A stretch of 64,000 nt of DNA from Epiperipatus broadwayi (Eukaryota; Onychophora; Udeonychophora; Euonychophora; Peripatidae), in contig JAQFVV010006238.1 of the NCBI GenBank assembly GCA_028023455.1, forward strand, positions 3,606,572-3,670,571, given 5' to 3'. The notes beneath the pieces were generated by a model. That model ran no database searches, had not been told where the DNA came from, and was given only the letters and a program-made list of their open reading frames with translations. The position numbers and the translations under genes were made by a program. Positions within the stretch are counted from its first letter, which is position 1, and every line of letters starts with the position of its first letter. This document shows positions 12,229-22,935 of this stretch, piece by piece.

Positions 12229-13708
12229 GTGGGTTTGTAGATGGTGAATTGGTCTTTGGTCTTATATTTGGTCGGAGGACTTGAGAATCTTCTGAAAAGG
12301 TTGGTGTAAAAAGATTGACAGATTCACATGTGTCTTCTCTATCTATTCCATTTGATGGGTTTGGAATTATAGGGTTACTTGTCTTTCTTATCTTCTTGAT
12401 ACTGCTTGTTGTGCTAGATTTAATAGTATTTGCTGGAGCTATGGAACTACAACCCTCATCTTCTGAGTCTATCTTTTGGTTTGTGAAAGATTTTCTTTTA
12501 TTGTTTATAATTATGGATTGTGTAAGCTCCATTTCAGTTTCATCATTAGGTTTATACTCAGATTCAATGTGTGTTTTGTTTTTACAAGACGACTTCTTAA
12601 TTATTTTGTTTTGAGTCTTGCCTCTATTGAGATCTGGTATATGGTTTTGCGAAGGTAGCATTTTATCCTGATTGTTGGTGTGTATCAGATTGTATGGCTG
12701 TTTTTGATTGTGTGTAGCTGTGTTCAAATCTTTTGGTTTTATCTTTGTTGGTATAGGTACATTGTTACTTGAGAACTTTTGTGTGTTTTGTTTGTTTGTG
12801 GTATGTGGTAAGTTTAATGAAGTTTTAAAACTTAGTAATTGGTTATCTCTTTGAAGTGAATTGGTTGTGTTAATATTTTGGTCTATTGAGAAACACTGCT
12901 TATCACTTTGGTTTGTTTTGGGTAAGAGTTGCACATTTCAGTCTATTTCTGAACATTTATGGTTTTGGTTGTTTCTTTCTCCACAGTGAGAGCAATTCCT
13001 TGTCATGCACTCTCTGATCAAGTGTGTTCTTTGACCACAAGCAAAGCATTGGGGTCTTACTCCCAGAAATGTAAGAATCATAGGAGCTCCCTTGAAATTG
13101 ATGGTAGTGGGTATATCTGTAGGTTTAATTCCTTGTTTCAGATGCAATTCAAACACAGCAGTGTTAGATAATATTGCATCATCAGCCCTATCTTCTGGTA
13201 AATATACAAATTTGTATATCTTTCCAAATGGGTTGAGGGTGCTTTGAAGCTGATCTTCTTCAAAACCAGAAATGCAGTTTTTTATCCTGCCAGATAATGC
13301 TGATGTTCTATTGAAGTCAACATAGCAAATAAAATGATTATTGATGGTCCTATTGTTGACTTTGAAATTATTCCTTTGGGCCCAAGTTTTGAACTCGACC
13401 GCTATATAGCGGTCGTTGGGATGTGTTAGTATTCTGTGAATGCCCGCACCCATAAACCCTTTTTTGATCATTGCACAGAATGAGTCTATGGGGAATTTGA
13501 TAAGTGAGCAATTAGGGTCTGTGATGGCCATGACGAGACTCTTGTCACTATTATAATTCAGCAGTGATTTAAGCAAAAGATTAGGGATGGTTCTATTAAA
13601 TCGAAAAGATAGATGATTATATTGGTCTTCTTCATAGTTGTCTGTTGTGAATATGTATTTGTCTGTGGATATATTAGCGGGTTGTTGTTTGTTAAAATTA
13701 TCTTCCAT
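12185..13708 (-). pseudogene. LINE-E ORF1, gag-like nucleic-acid-binding protein, one internal stop
   Basis: The first 256 codons (from the ATG at 13708) carry a fold with FVYLPEDRADD and a PxxINFKGAPMILTFLGVRP segment leading into zinc knuckles: CFACGQRTHLIREC (residues 221-234, C-x2-C-x4-H-x4-C) and a second CSHC...HKC group. A TGA at 12938-12940 follows directly. The same frame then stays open for about 250 more codons to TAA at 12185, as a hydrophilic N/K/T/S-rich tail, which indicates that the original ORF1 was a single protein of about 507 residues. In this family ORF1 coats the element RNA. The frame is also open about 50 codons upstream of the ATG, back to a TAA near 13862, so the true start may lie further 5' and have been lost. 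Confidence 0.8.
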
Positions 13709-13865
13709 GAGATCGAGAAGTGTTGAGTTAGTTGGGTTTACCCGTAACGCATTTTCAGTTACTGTTGTGTTGCGATTTCCTGAGCTAGAATAGGACGAGT
13801 TTTTATCTGTTACTTTTATTTTTGCTATATTAGCATATGTGTTTCTATTTTGTTGAATAGTTTAC

Positions 13866-14290
13866 ACTTGAATTGATTATTATTTATCTATTATGCTTAT
13901 ATTATTTGATGAATGTCTCTATCATGTATTGTTGATAATATACTAGGAAATAATAAAAAAAGGTCATATACTTATTAGCACAAATATTTCTAAAACAAAT
14001 ACATAAGACATATTTGCAAGACGTAATTAGTAGGTTTAATGGTTTTACTATTTTATTATCAAAATACTATAAGCTTACGAATTTACATTTCGTAAAATAT
14101 TTATGCTGAAAATGTTTATTAAATGTATAAACTCATTAATATCCCACACAAATATGCACACATGAAAATTTATATATATTTAGATATAAATGAAGAAACA
14201 AATAAACATACTTTTATTTATTAATATATGAAATTTTTCTACAGTACAAGCTTTTTCATACATGCATTCTAATATATAATATATAGGGGT
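13866..14290. other. Spacer, nothing recognised
   Basis: AT-rich sequence between LINE-E and the first ribozyme-family fragment. Confidence 0.5.
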
Positions 14291-14292
14291 TT

Positions 14293-14385
14293 CAACATGT
14301 GTGTGATCAAGTGTGTCAGCAGTATGAGATAGCATGGATAGTTGAGGGTCGTGTGAAATTCTGAGTTCAAACCTCCTATATAATA
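14293..14385 (+). mobile_element. Hammerhead-repeat fragment with B-box
   Basis: Matches the part of the 490-bp hammerhead repeat that lies downstream of the ribozyme (compare 15878-15960): CAAGTGTGTCAGCAGTATG, GATAGTTGAGGGTCGTGTGA, then CTGAGTTCAAACCTCC. The last string contains GTTCAAACC, which satisfies the Pol III B-box consensus GWTCRANNC. The ribozyme itself is missing. Confidence 0.7.
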
Positions 14386-15130
14386 ATTTTATTTTAAAAA
14401 ACAAATTATTATTAATAAATATGTATATATATTTACTATTTATTTTAACGCCTTTTTTTTGGTAAAGATATTTTTTTCTTGGATACTAAACAAACACATG
14501 CATACACAAAACATAAAGAATTTATAAAAAAAATATATTATCTGGTAAACTTTTTTTTCCTACTCCCAGTGAATGCCCATCAAATTGCAACTCATTCAAA
14601 AAGCACATAATTTATTATGTGCAACAAAAATCCACTTACACGTTTATATAAACACACACACACACACAAAATATAATTTACAGTTTAAAACCTATGTATT
14701 CTGCTGAAAATCTCATGACATGTACTATTGTGTACATTGATGTTATATGTATAATCCGTACTTATTCCATGTTATTAGCATTCCATTAAAGTTATCCATT
14801 TAGACGACCTGTTGTTATTTTTAATAAAGTATCCCATATTCTACATTTTACAGTATTTAATCCAGCTTTATTTATATAATAACAATAGCAGTTGTTAATT
14901 TTTTCAAAATATTTTTATGATTTATATCGCAGCACTTAACTCTGATATAACTATCGCAGTATAATGATTTTTATCCGATGTTATTATATTTAGATTCTGA
15001 AAAGACTTGAATTCTTATTATGTTCTATCGTTTTTATATATCTATTATTATTTTGTGTAGTCCCTTGAAAAATGGATTAAGAGTTCACTGTATATGTAAC
15101 ATTGACATTATAGATAAATATATTGCTTTT
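14386..15130. other. Spacer with (CA)n
   Basis: AT-rich. A short CA microsatellite (14653-14668) is the only structured feature. Confidence 0.5.
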
Positions 15131-15133
15131 ACC

Positions 15134-15623
15134 ATTTTAATATCTAACACACAGGCTATATATATATACCTGTACAAACAATGTCATATATAGAGTATTT
15201 TGAGATCAGACTTTCACACGACCATCAATTCTCCACACTATCTCATACTACTGATACACTTGATCACATACACTTGATCACATATATGTCCAAAAGATAA
15301 ATAATCATCAATATATGTATTTTGTGCTAAACCAGCACTTGTTAGTTGGTCCAGATTATCATTTCTACACATACAATAAGTGCTCACATTTATATTAAGA
15401 TAGCCATTCTTCATACTTTAATGGACAGGCTTCAATCCACTTCACCCTCCAAATCTTCAGCCGTCCATCTTATTGAAAATTTGATGATGGAATGCTCAAA
15501 GCCCACCCTGATGCCAATATTCTTGTCACACCCATGTTGACCATAAGTCATTCTGACCTCTCATGTATAGGACATAATTCATTTAAGCACATGCATGAGG
15601 AATGGGCAGACATTCAAGCTATT
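15134..15623 (-). mobile_element. Ribozyme-bearing retroelement unit, copy 1 (full)
   Basis: One full ~490-bp unit on the minus strand. The unit start (ATTTTAATATCTAAC at 15134) recurs at 15624, giving a tandem offset of 490 bp. In RNA sense the unit runs from a GGGCAGACATTC-like segment through GGTCAACATGGGTGTGACAA, a hammerhead (15359 down to 15301), then a tRNA-like region to the tail. A second, almost full unit of the same family lies at 45400-45852. No protein is encoded; short open frames across it are not conserved. Non-autonomous and probably mobilised by another element. Confidence 0.8.
15301..15359 (-). ncRNA. Hammerhead ribozyme HHR-1, decayed
   Basis: Same layout as HHR-3. Outer stem I ATAATC/GATTAT is intact, inner stem I has one mismatch (ACCAA against TTGAT), and stem II GTGCT/AGCAC with loop GGTTT is intact. 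The catalytic core is damaged: CUAACAA instead of CUGAUGA, and the GAAA element reads AAAA (G12 lost). Predicted to be inactive. Confidence 0.75.
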
Positions 15624-15785
15624 ATTTTAATATCTAACATACAAGCTATATATATACCTGTACAAAGAATGTAAGATATAGGATAATTTGAGCTCAGACT
15701 TAGAAACGATCCTCAACTCTCCACACTATCTTATACCACTGATACACTTGGCCACATATATGTCCAAAAGATAAATAATCACCAA
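15624..15785 (-). mobile_element. Ribozyme-retroelement unit, partial, ends at the cleavage site
   Basis: Second, partial tandem unit on the minus strand. In RNA sense it begins with UUGGUGAUUAUUUAUC, which is precisely the 3' side of the predicted hammerhead cleavage site, and runs to the unit tail, where it joins the full unit. At 15785/15786 it abuts an oppositely oriented copy. Confidence 0.75.
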
Positions 15786-15965
15786 TCTGAGCACTTATTG
15801 TATGTGTAGAGATGATAATCTGAACCAACTGGTGAGTGCTGGTTTAGGCACGAAATATGTCTTGGTGATTATTTATCTTTTGGACATATATGTGGTCAAG
15901 TGTATCAGTATTATGAGATAGTGTGGAGAGTTGAGAGTCGTGTGAAAGTCTGAACTCAAATATCC
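15786..15965 (+). mobile_element. Ribozyme-retroelement unit, inverted partial copy
   Basis: Plus-strand piece of the same family. It begins in mid-unit (CTGAGCACTTATTG) and contains HHR-2 and the downstream tRNA-like part ending near CTGAACTCAAATATCC. With the minus-strand piece before it, the segments on either side of the junction form a foldback of about 100-bp arms. Confidence 0.75.
15815..15872 (+). ncRNA. Type I hammerhead ribozyme HHR-2
   Basis: Stem I: outer ATAATC (15815-15820) with GATTAT (15867-15872), and inner ACCAA (15824-15828) with TTGGT (15862-15866), separated by a 3-nt bulge. Core CUGGUGA (15829-15835) has one change from CUGAUGA (A6 to G). Stem II GTGC/GCAC is closed by G-C, with one extra G. 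GAAA lies at 15852-15855, followed by a tiny stem III and the GUC triplet, which places cleavage after C15861. Hammerheads self-cleave to leave a 5'-OH and a 2',3'-cyclic phosphate. Activity is doubtful because of the A6G change. Confidence 0.8.
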
Positions 15966-17135
15966 TTTAACCATTTTAATAAAAGAGCTAAAAGTTTTTG
16001 ATAAATTCTCAACTACTGTTGCGTTTAGTTTTACTGTTTTGTTTTTCTAATGTCATAGACTTCCCCAGTAACTGACTATTTGATATATATACAGAATTTT
16101 TTTTAGAGAAAATAAAAAAAAAGTGTTTTTTTTTTTTTTTAAGGAATTGGGGAAAAATAGATGAAATTGATTTTTTATAATCTATTTTTTTTTATTTCAC
16201 GTATTTGTTCAAAATTGATTCACCGTAGACGCGAAAATAATGTTGAGATTGGTAATTATATTACAATTTATTTTAATTTGACTCGATAGTTTGTCAAATT
16301 CAATTTAATCTTTCTTTAATCATTGTATTGAATAGAATTTCTGTTTTAAAAGTAAGAAATGTTTGCATTAAGGCTTTAATGATTTCTTTTTGATTAAATT
16401 TTCAACTTTACATCATTTTTGATATTTAAAATTTTAATTAGTAGAAAAAGATTCTGACGTTTGTGTAATTGCTTTAGAATTGATTTCATTATTAAATCCT
16501 GAAGCGAAAATATTTATTAACAACGATAACTTACTAGATTTTAGTTTGATTTTTTTTTTTTTAAATAGCTGCCTCTATCATTAATATAATTGTGCAATTT
16601 CAAATTTGAGATTGGAATCCAAAATTCTACCTTAGCTGGTATATATGAATTATTTTATGTATATCATTTTTACTAGGACACATTGACTCGTAATAATTAT
16701 AGAGTTTACTAGTATTAAATATTAATTTCACAGGTTTAGAAATTCTCCTTGTCTTGTGCCTATAATTAAATACTAGATGGAAATAGTAATATTCCACAGG
16801 TTAGTATATCACGAGATTTTGAATGAAATTGAATCTGAGCGCCATAGATTTATGAATATACCATTAAAACATATCACGATCATCTTTTCTCAGGCTTACC
16901 AAGCTGTTCAAACAATAACATATTTTTCCACACAGCAGTGCCACTTAGTGCAAACTATATTAATCAATAGATGCTAGATAGTATTGTTTTACATCCAATA
17001 TCATAGATAATTTTAATGCCTTCTTTAGCGAGGAGTCTTGAATTTGGGAATAGTTCGTTTTTGGCTTAACTATAAAGCTATCAGCCCAAACTGAAAATAA
17101 TAATGTTTTTAATTCAAGTTGATTTGCTTGTACAG
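15966..17135. other. Spacer, no gene seen
   Basis: AT-rich with poly-T/poly-A runs near 16120-16200 and 16550. No supportable element. Confidence 0.5.
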
Positions 17136-17142
17136 TTATACA

Positions 17143-17237
17143 GGTCTGAATTCAGTTCAGTATCTTGGTATCTAAATTTTTATAATTTTAGACACCATTA
17201 TCCTTTGGCTAGGATTAGTATTAAACCATTAAAACTT
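17143..17237 (+). repeat. Repeat-H fragment, old
   Basis: Resembles 26551-26645: GTCTGAATTCAGTTCAG, CTTGGTATCT, ACACCATTATCCTTTGG and ATTAGTATTAAACCATTAAA in the same order. A diverged copy of the repeat-H family. Confidence 0.55.
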
Positions 17238-17403
17238 TATAAGCTTGGATTGAAAACATTATTGTGTTTGAACCCCTGAATCTTCCCACCAGGGAATTGT
17301 AGTCCACTTTTCTAATTACATACTGCAATTTTGTACTGGTTGGATTTACAGCTTGCATATATTGGCAGTTTTAAACCGTTTAAGATTATTTTATAAAAAT
17401 TTC

Positions 17404-17428
17404 TCTCTCTCTGTCTCTCTCTCTCTCA
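17404..17428. repeat. (CT)n microsatellite
   Basis: Short TC-dinucleotide run with one interruption. Confidence 0.85.
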
Positions 17429-17924
17429 TATATCAACACATATATAAAGTAAACATTTATATCAATATGTCGAACAGAGTAATTAAATTATGAAATATTA
17501 ATAACTAATGTTTAAATATAATAATTATGAAATATTAATAGATGGATAAGCTTTCGGTGCAGTATATCCGATTCACAGTAATCAATTATTATTATTTTCA
17601 TTTTAATAATTAATTGCAGCGAGTCTAGTACACTACATTAAAGCATATTCAATGTACATATATATTATTGTTTACAGTTTGTACTCAGCTAATAATATTT
17701 TATAATATAGTTACTCTGTTTAGCACATATGTGATTTATTTACAATTTATATACAGAGTTTAATTTTTATACATATCAATGAAAGGTACACAAACAGTTT
17801 AAAGGCCTCCCTTTAGAAACTCTCCACGATATTGATAAACAATAAAGAGTGAAGATAGTTTATATAAAGCAAATCAGCTGCCAGTTGCTGAAGATTTTCT
17901 TGGATTTTTTATTTTATACGATAG

Positions 17925-18015
17925 GTAAAATAGCCGAATACCCATTTACTGACCAATAATTAGATAGCTATCCTAGATGATAGATTATCAGTTGTCTACT
18001 TGGAAAAATCTTAAG
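17925..18015 (-). mobile_element. SINE family 1, tail copy
   Basis: On the minus strand the CAGTAAATGGGTAT motif and the adjoining AGCTATCTAATTATTGG match the 3' part of the SINE at 3345-3545. The tRNA-like head is not clear. Confidence 0.5.
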
Positions 18016-18457
18016 CTTGCTTGATGAATTCTCAACTACATGAAAAATTGGTCAAACCTCACCATGATTCATATCTCAGATCCCGGCAGGTGGTTGCTTT
18101 GCTACCGCTTATAAGGCTTTTTAAATGCGTGTATTTATATATTGTTTCTACGCTACTATTAAATTTATATATGAAAAAAAAATTCTATTTTTACTTTTTC
18201 GATATTTTTTTCTGTGTGTTTAAAAGAGAAATCTGTAAGAATCCAACTCCTAAAAAGAAGTTTTAAATATTTTAATCTTCACTGTGACAGCTGTTTCATA
18301 ACTTTTTTTAACACAAAAAATAGTATTCTTTTATTTCTTACTCTTTCAGATAAATTGATTTTCCATTTAGTAGAAATATCCATAAAATCATATTACCGCA
18401 AACATTTTGCGTTACTTTGTTTTTTCTTTTTAATAAATGAGATGTATCTGCGTATTA

Positions 18458-18541
18458 GAAAGAGAGAGAGAGAGAGAAAGAGAAGTTTGGAAAGAGAGAG
18501 CGGGGAAAGAGAAAGAAGAGGAGGAAAGAGAAGAGAAAAAT
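18458..18541. repeat. GA-rich microsatellite
   Basis: Purine run (GA/GGA/GAAA). The open frame across it only encodes an R/E/K-rich low-complexity tract and is not a gene. Confidence 0.85.
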
Positions 18542-19360
18542 GAGTTAGTGTATGTAAACTTTGATTATAATTGTTTACGGAATAATTAGAAACTTTAGAA
18601 AAGAAAAATATCTATATAAACAACACACTTGTGTAGATTTATGAAATAAAGAATTAGACACTAAAAATAAGGCTTATGTTGAAGTCTTATATTTAGTTAA
18701 ATTGCGCATGAATATACATATGTAACATTGATTACGCACGCATTAATATTAAGCTAATTGCTATAGTATTATTATTAACATAAGGTGAAATGATTATTAT
18801 ATCTGCATGGTTGATTGACGGCACTCCAGACAGCTGATGAGAAGTTGTCGTGAAATGTACATATATTTGGGAGTAATTTTTCAATTTTTTATGTTGCATA
18901 ATGATGATCAAAAGGTACAAGTTCGTTTATATACATGTACTGTATATGTTAAAAATGAGAATCACTTTAAAATAAAAGTAGTTATCAAATCTTCCCCCCC
19001 CCCCCAATCGCACAATTACATTGGCTAATATCGACATATTTTTAAAAGTAAACAAGCTTGCCTACAAGAATATATAACTGTAATGTTTTATTGCTGTTGT
19101 TTAACAGACTTGAGACGGAGTTAAAAACCACACACACACTTGTTGCTAGCTTTACTAAGACATCATCAGAAATGCATGTTGCTACATGCATCGAAGTCTG
19201 ATCTCTTATGTATGAAAAACTCATTATATACAATAAGTTGTACATTATAGTTTCTAGTTAAAATTTACTTTACACAAATTGCACACACGCGTGTATATAC
19301 CATAAGAAACTGGAATCAACACATTGTTTGCAGCAAATCATTCAATACATCCACACATAT
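18542..19360. other. Spacer with one 8-bp hairpin
   Basis: Mostly AT-rich, with a C10 run near 18993. ATGCATGT-TGCT-ACATGCAT at about 19171-19190 is a small perfect hairpin next to ACTAAGACATCATCAG. No element was identified. Confidence 0.45.
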
Positions 19361-19364
19361 ACAT

Positions 19365-19570
19365 TTATTCATAATGTGTCCTAGTGGAAAGTTAATCAGG
19401 AACTATTTCTCTCCAAGCTGCTTGCAGCGCCATCTCTGAATCAATATTTGTGTCACATAATTACTTAATTTATGCACTAATGTATTCATATTATAAATTA
19501 TGTCATGAAATGTGGCATTGTGTTTTATATTTTAACCCATAATGGAGCAACATTTTAATATTATTTTTGT
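19365..19570 (+). repeat. Repeat-G copy
   Basis: Resembles 39380-39580: a GTGTCC.AGTG start, a TCTCC.AGCTGC segment, and a CATAATGGA end in the same order. An inverted, partial copy lies at 40320-40420. Non-coding dispersed repeat of unknown class. Confidence 0.5.
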
Positions 19571-20610
19571 TATGAGAAAAGTATTTTTTATATCATTTTA
19601 AAGTAATTTGTAACTCGAATCAAACTTCTGTAGAAGTTTTCTTTAAACATATCTTCATCCATGATAAAATTTGCATTACCATAACTAAATAATCATAGAG
19701 CTTATGATAAATTCCCTCGGTTTTAAATATATAATAGCTATTTTCTATCATGTGAGAGCAACTGTACATTATAAAAAATGCTTGAATGCAGATTAATTTC
19801 TGAAACTTTTTAAATTCCTAATATTTGAATGCTTTTAGGTTAGTAATCGTAACATAGCAAAATTATATGTGAAAAATACTATTTTCCTAGAACATTGTCA
19901 AAAAGTTGAATTGTTAAATCAAAAAATTATTCATCAGTGTGCTTTGTGAAAATCTGTAGTATTAATAACGTCGCATTTGATCAGAGTGCACAAACACAAA
20001 AACTTTATTATTCTCTGCAATGTAAAAGCAATGGCTGCGATTCACTTATTATCCCCTCATTTTTATATCTGCCATCACAATGTAGCAGAACATATATACA
20101 GATTATAATTTACATAGAGAAACTCATTTACCAAAAAAAAAATTAAATTATTTAAAAATCGCATCAGATTGCTTTTCACTTGTGTTCAAATTTAAAATCA
20201 AAATTTTTGCTCTTTTATACTAAAATATTTATCCTCAAAAGAGACATCATCTTAAAAGTGATGATAATAAGTTATTTAATATATGGGCACTTTTACATCT
20301 ATGTGTATCATTAGCACCACGATTTTGATATGTATATACAAACCTAATAAAAAGACAGCATTTTTTATTCATTTTTCTGCTATATCTGTGGTACAAATAA
20401 ATAAATAAAGATTCACATATTTACTTTTTAAAAAAAATAATTAGGCGGTTTATTGTCCAGGAGTGCAAATGAAGTTCAAATAACAAAAGTTACCCATCTA
20501 GATTCCTTTCTATGGGCTATGACTTCTGTCAGTCTTTTTCTATACCAAGGTATGTAGGGCAAAAATAATGAAATGTTCATTACTCAGATTTTGCATGAAA
20601 ATTCACATGA
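19571..20610. other. Spacer, nothing recognised
   Basis: AT-rich. No domain-bearing frame or clear repeat. Confidence 0.5.
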
Positions 20611-20614
20611 TGTT

Positions 20615-20705
20615 TGAGCATTGGAAATTCCAGAATTGAACTATGATTCAAGGTTCTTGAGATTAGATTCTGCCACTCCATCACTATTCTAAATCCCTTT
20701 CTCTG
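20615..20705 (-). mobile_element. tRNA-derived SINE head
   Basis: On the minus strand an A-box-like TAGTGATGGAGTGGCAGAAT is followed about 40 nt later by the B-box-like TAGTTCAATTCTGG. Spacing suits a tRNA-derived Pol III promoter. Body not delimited. Confidence 0.5.
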
Positions 20706-21690
20706 ACTGATCTTTTTTTTTTATACACTATTTTTTAATATAAGTTACATTTAATTATGTTCAATACTGTTTAAATATAGTTTACCTTTACTAATACTTT
20801 TTTAAAGCAACAAATACATCAATACATTTTAAGCATTTTCTGATTTTATGACTGGACTATTCATGTCTATAAAACTTTCATATTCGAAATGGCATAAACA
20901 ATAAGGATTTCAGAATGAAAGTATTAAACTTATCTTGGAATTTTATTATATATACTGCAGTGTATCATTATAAACACTGTTGTGTCTTTTCATATTCACG
21001 ATAAATGTGTAACATTGCGATTAGGTCAGATAAATCCAAGACACCCCTGCAATGTTGCTCTTTGATCTTGTATCAAAATGTGTTTTTTATCTGATTTCAG
21101 ATGCGGTAACAAAATAATTTTTTTTTTTCCAAAACCAATGTTTTTTTTTTTGCCCAGTTTTTGTTTAAGACTTCATTCTGACAACAGCTTGATTTCAATT
21201 GTATTGCTTTTTTTGTCATAGTTATTATCCATTTTCAATTCCATTATTGCTTAATTCATTTGATTTTAAGTGAGTAAATAACTGTACTTTCCCAAAATAT
21301 TGAAAGACTTTGGGGTTCAGCGAAATGGTGTAATAAGCAACAGTGATAAACATCATGGCAACACTTGGATTCATATTTGACCAAATTTATGTGGCATAGA
21401 TGTCATAAGATGATGCATTTATTTCTATAATGAACAAAAAAAATGGCCACCAATATAAATAATTAATAAAAGTTATATTTTCTTATTTTATGAATAATTT
21501 TGCTTTTTTTTAAATATTTTTTACAAAAAAAAAATACATTTACTTATTACCATTTTTCGAAAAAATTCTATTCAGGTGATTTACTTTGTAATTATGTGTT
21601 CATTTTGGAGGGAAATTTTTTTACTTCAAATCTCCATTTTCTCATAAAAATTTGATTGATTTATAATAAAGTACAATAGACAACTTAGAT
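20706..21690. other. Spacer, poly-T/poly-A rich
   Basis: Several T8-T11 runs; no gene or element was seen. Confidence 0.5.
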
Positions 21691-21699
21691 TTATTCATT

Positions 21700-22440
21700 T
21701 GTGGAATTCTTGTTATATATTGCATGATAAGTAGCGTATGTGTATATTTTATGCTTTTTTAAATAATATTTTAGGCAATTTTTGTAATTTAGCAATTTTA
21801 TGATCAAATTCATATCTTTAATATTGTTATAAATGTATATTCCACACCATGTTTTAAATTTTTTCCTGCAAAAAGTTGTATATGTTTTTCTGTATGGCAA
21901 ATTACTATTTTTTTTTTGTTTTGAATTCTTGTTAAAAATGTACTTTTTAAAATCGGTTATTATTTTTTGCTAAAATTCATATATTTCTGTATGGCAAAGT
22001 ATATTTGCGACTTTTTGTATAATGCGGTCTTGTATTGATTGTTAAAAAATTTACTTTTTAATATTGATTTTTTCTGTCAAATTCGTATGTTTAGTACTAT
22101 TATTTATTTATATTCCGTACTATATTTTATATTTTTTCTGAGAAAGTCGTATATATTTCTGTATGGCAAAGTAACATTTGCGACTTTGTGTATAATGGCG
22201 TCTTGTATTGATTGCTTAAAAATTTACTGTTTAATATCGATTTGTTGATCAAATTTTATATGTTTAGTATTGCTATTAATTTATATTCTGCATCATATTT
22301 TATATTTTTCTTGTGAAAATTGTATATATTTCTGAATGGCAAATTAATTTTTTTTTTTTAATTGTTGTTAAAAATGTAATTTTTAAGATTGTTTTTTTTT
22401 TTTTTTGGTAAATTATGCTCTAAATTGTTTATATTTTTAG
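21700..22440. repeat. Diverged ~172-bp tandem repeat
   Basis: The landmark TGTATGGCAA occurs at 21891, 21988, 22160 and (as TGAATGGCAA) 22333, so full periods are 172-173 bp with one shorter unit of 97 bp. Each full unit also carries TTGTATTGATTG, TTAATAT(T/C)GATTT and a TATATTC...ATATTTTATATTTTT stretch. No open frame spans the unit. A local satellite-like array that is now diverging. Confidence 0.7.
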
Positions 22441-22459
22441 TGTAAAAGTAGTATTTTTA

Positions 22460-22715
22460 GTCCTAAGCAACATGGAGCATGTAATTAGACATGCTACATC
22501 TTTTCACATACGTATTCAACCTGCCGATAACTTTGTAAATCTTGTGAAAATATCATATACAAGATCTGTGTACACATTATTTTTATAAATCTTGCAAAAA
22601 TATCATGTACAAGATATTTGTGTTTGATCAGATCACAAGATTAGAAAGTTATCAGCGGATTGATACAAATGTGAAAAGGCGCAGCATGTCTAATATGTGC
22701 TCTGTGTCACAGGAC
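22460..22715. mobile_element. TA-flanked MITE, 256 bp
   Basis: Long imperfect terminal inverted repeats (about 80 bp each) start GTCCT and end AGGAC, flanked by TA on both sides (22458-22459 and 22716-22717). Shared blocks include AGACATGCT, CTTTTCACAT and GATAACTTT with their complements on the right. The internal part repeats ATATCAT(A/G)TACAAGAT. Non-coding; TA duplication fits a Tc1/mariner-type or related mobiliser, but the superfamily is not proven. Confidence 0.7.
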
Positions 22716-22935
22716 TAATACGTAAGCACCAAAAAATCTTATCTTAGCTGCTAGAAAGAAAGGAATAAAAGATGGCTAAAATATTGTATAAATGTTAAAA
22801 ATGATTTTAAAATATTGTTAATAATTATTTTCTTTTGACTTTATATAAAAATGAGTTTTTTTTCAATCTTAATTAAATTACAACCAGATGTAAAGTTTTT
22901 TTTAAAATTCAAAAAGTTATGCAATATATATATAT

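Larger units (their letters stand above)
8935..13862 (-). mobile_element. LINE-E: nearly full-length non-LTR retrotransposon
   Basis: A two-ORF non-LTR retrotransposon on the minus strand, about 4.9 kb. Order 5' to 3': an upstream region open in the ORF1 frame from about 13861 but without ATG; ORF1 (13708-12185) with CCHC zinc knuckles; ORF2 (about 12261-9003) with an APE-type endonuclease, a reverse transcriptase with a YMDD active site, and a C-terminal Cys-His motif. Only three coding lesions are visible: an in-frame TGA at 12938-12940, an in-frame TAG at 11176-11178 and a 1-nt frameshift between about 9360 and 9400. It is therefore the youngest LINE in the window. Such elements copy themselves by target-primed reverse transcription. 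The APE endonuclease plus zinc-knuckle ORF1 fits the L1/Tx1, I or related groups; I cannot fix the clade. The exact 3' end is not determined. Confidence 0.85.

Noticed and set aside
18214-18543. 109-codon open frame
   Set aside because: C-terminal third is a GA microsatellite giving R/E/K repeats; the rest has no domain.
18825-18870. CTGATGAG...GTGAAA resembling a hammerhead core
   Set aside because: No stem II can form between the core and GAAA, and there is no stem I pairing; chance match.
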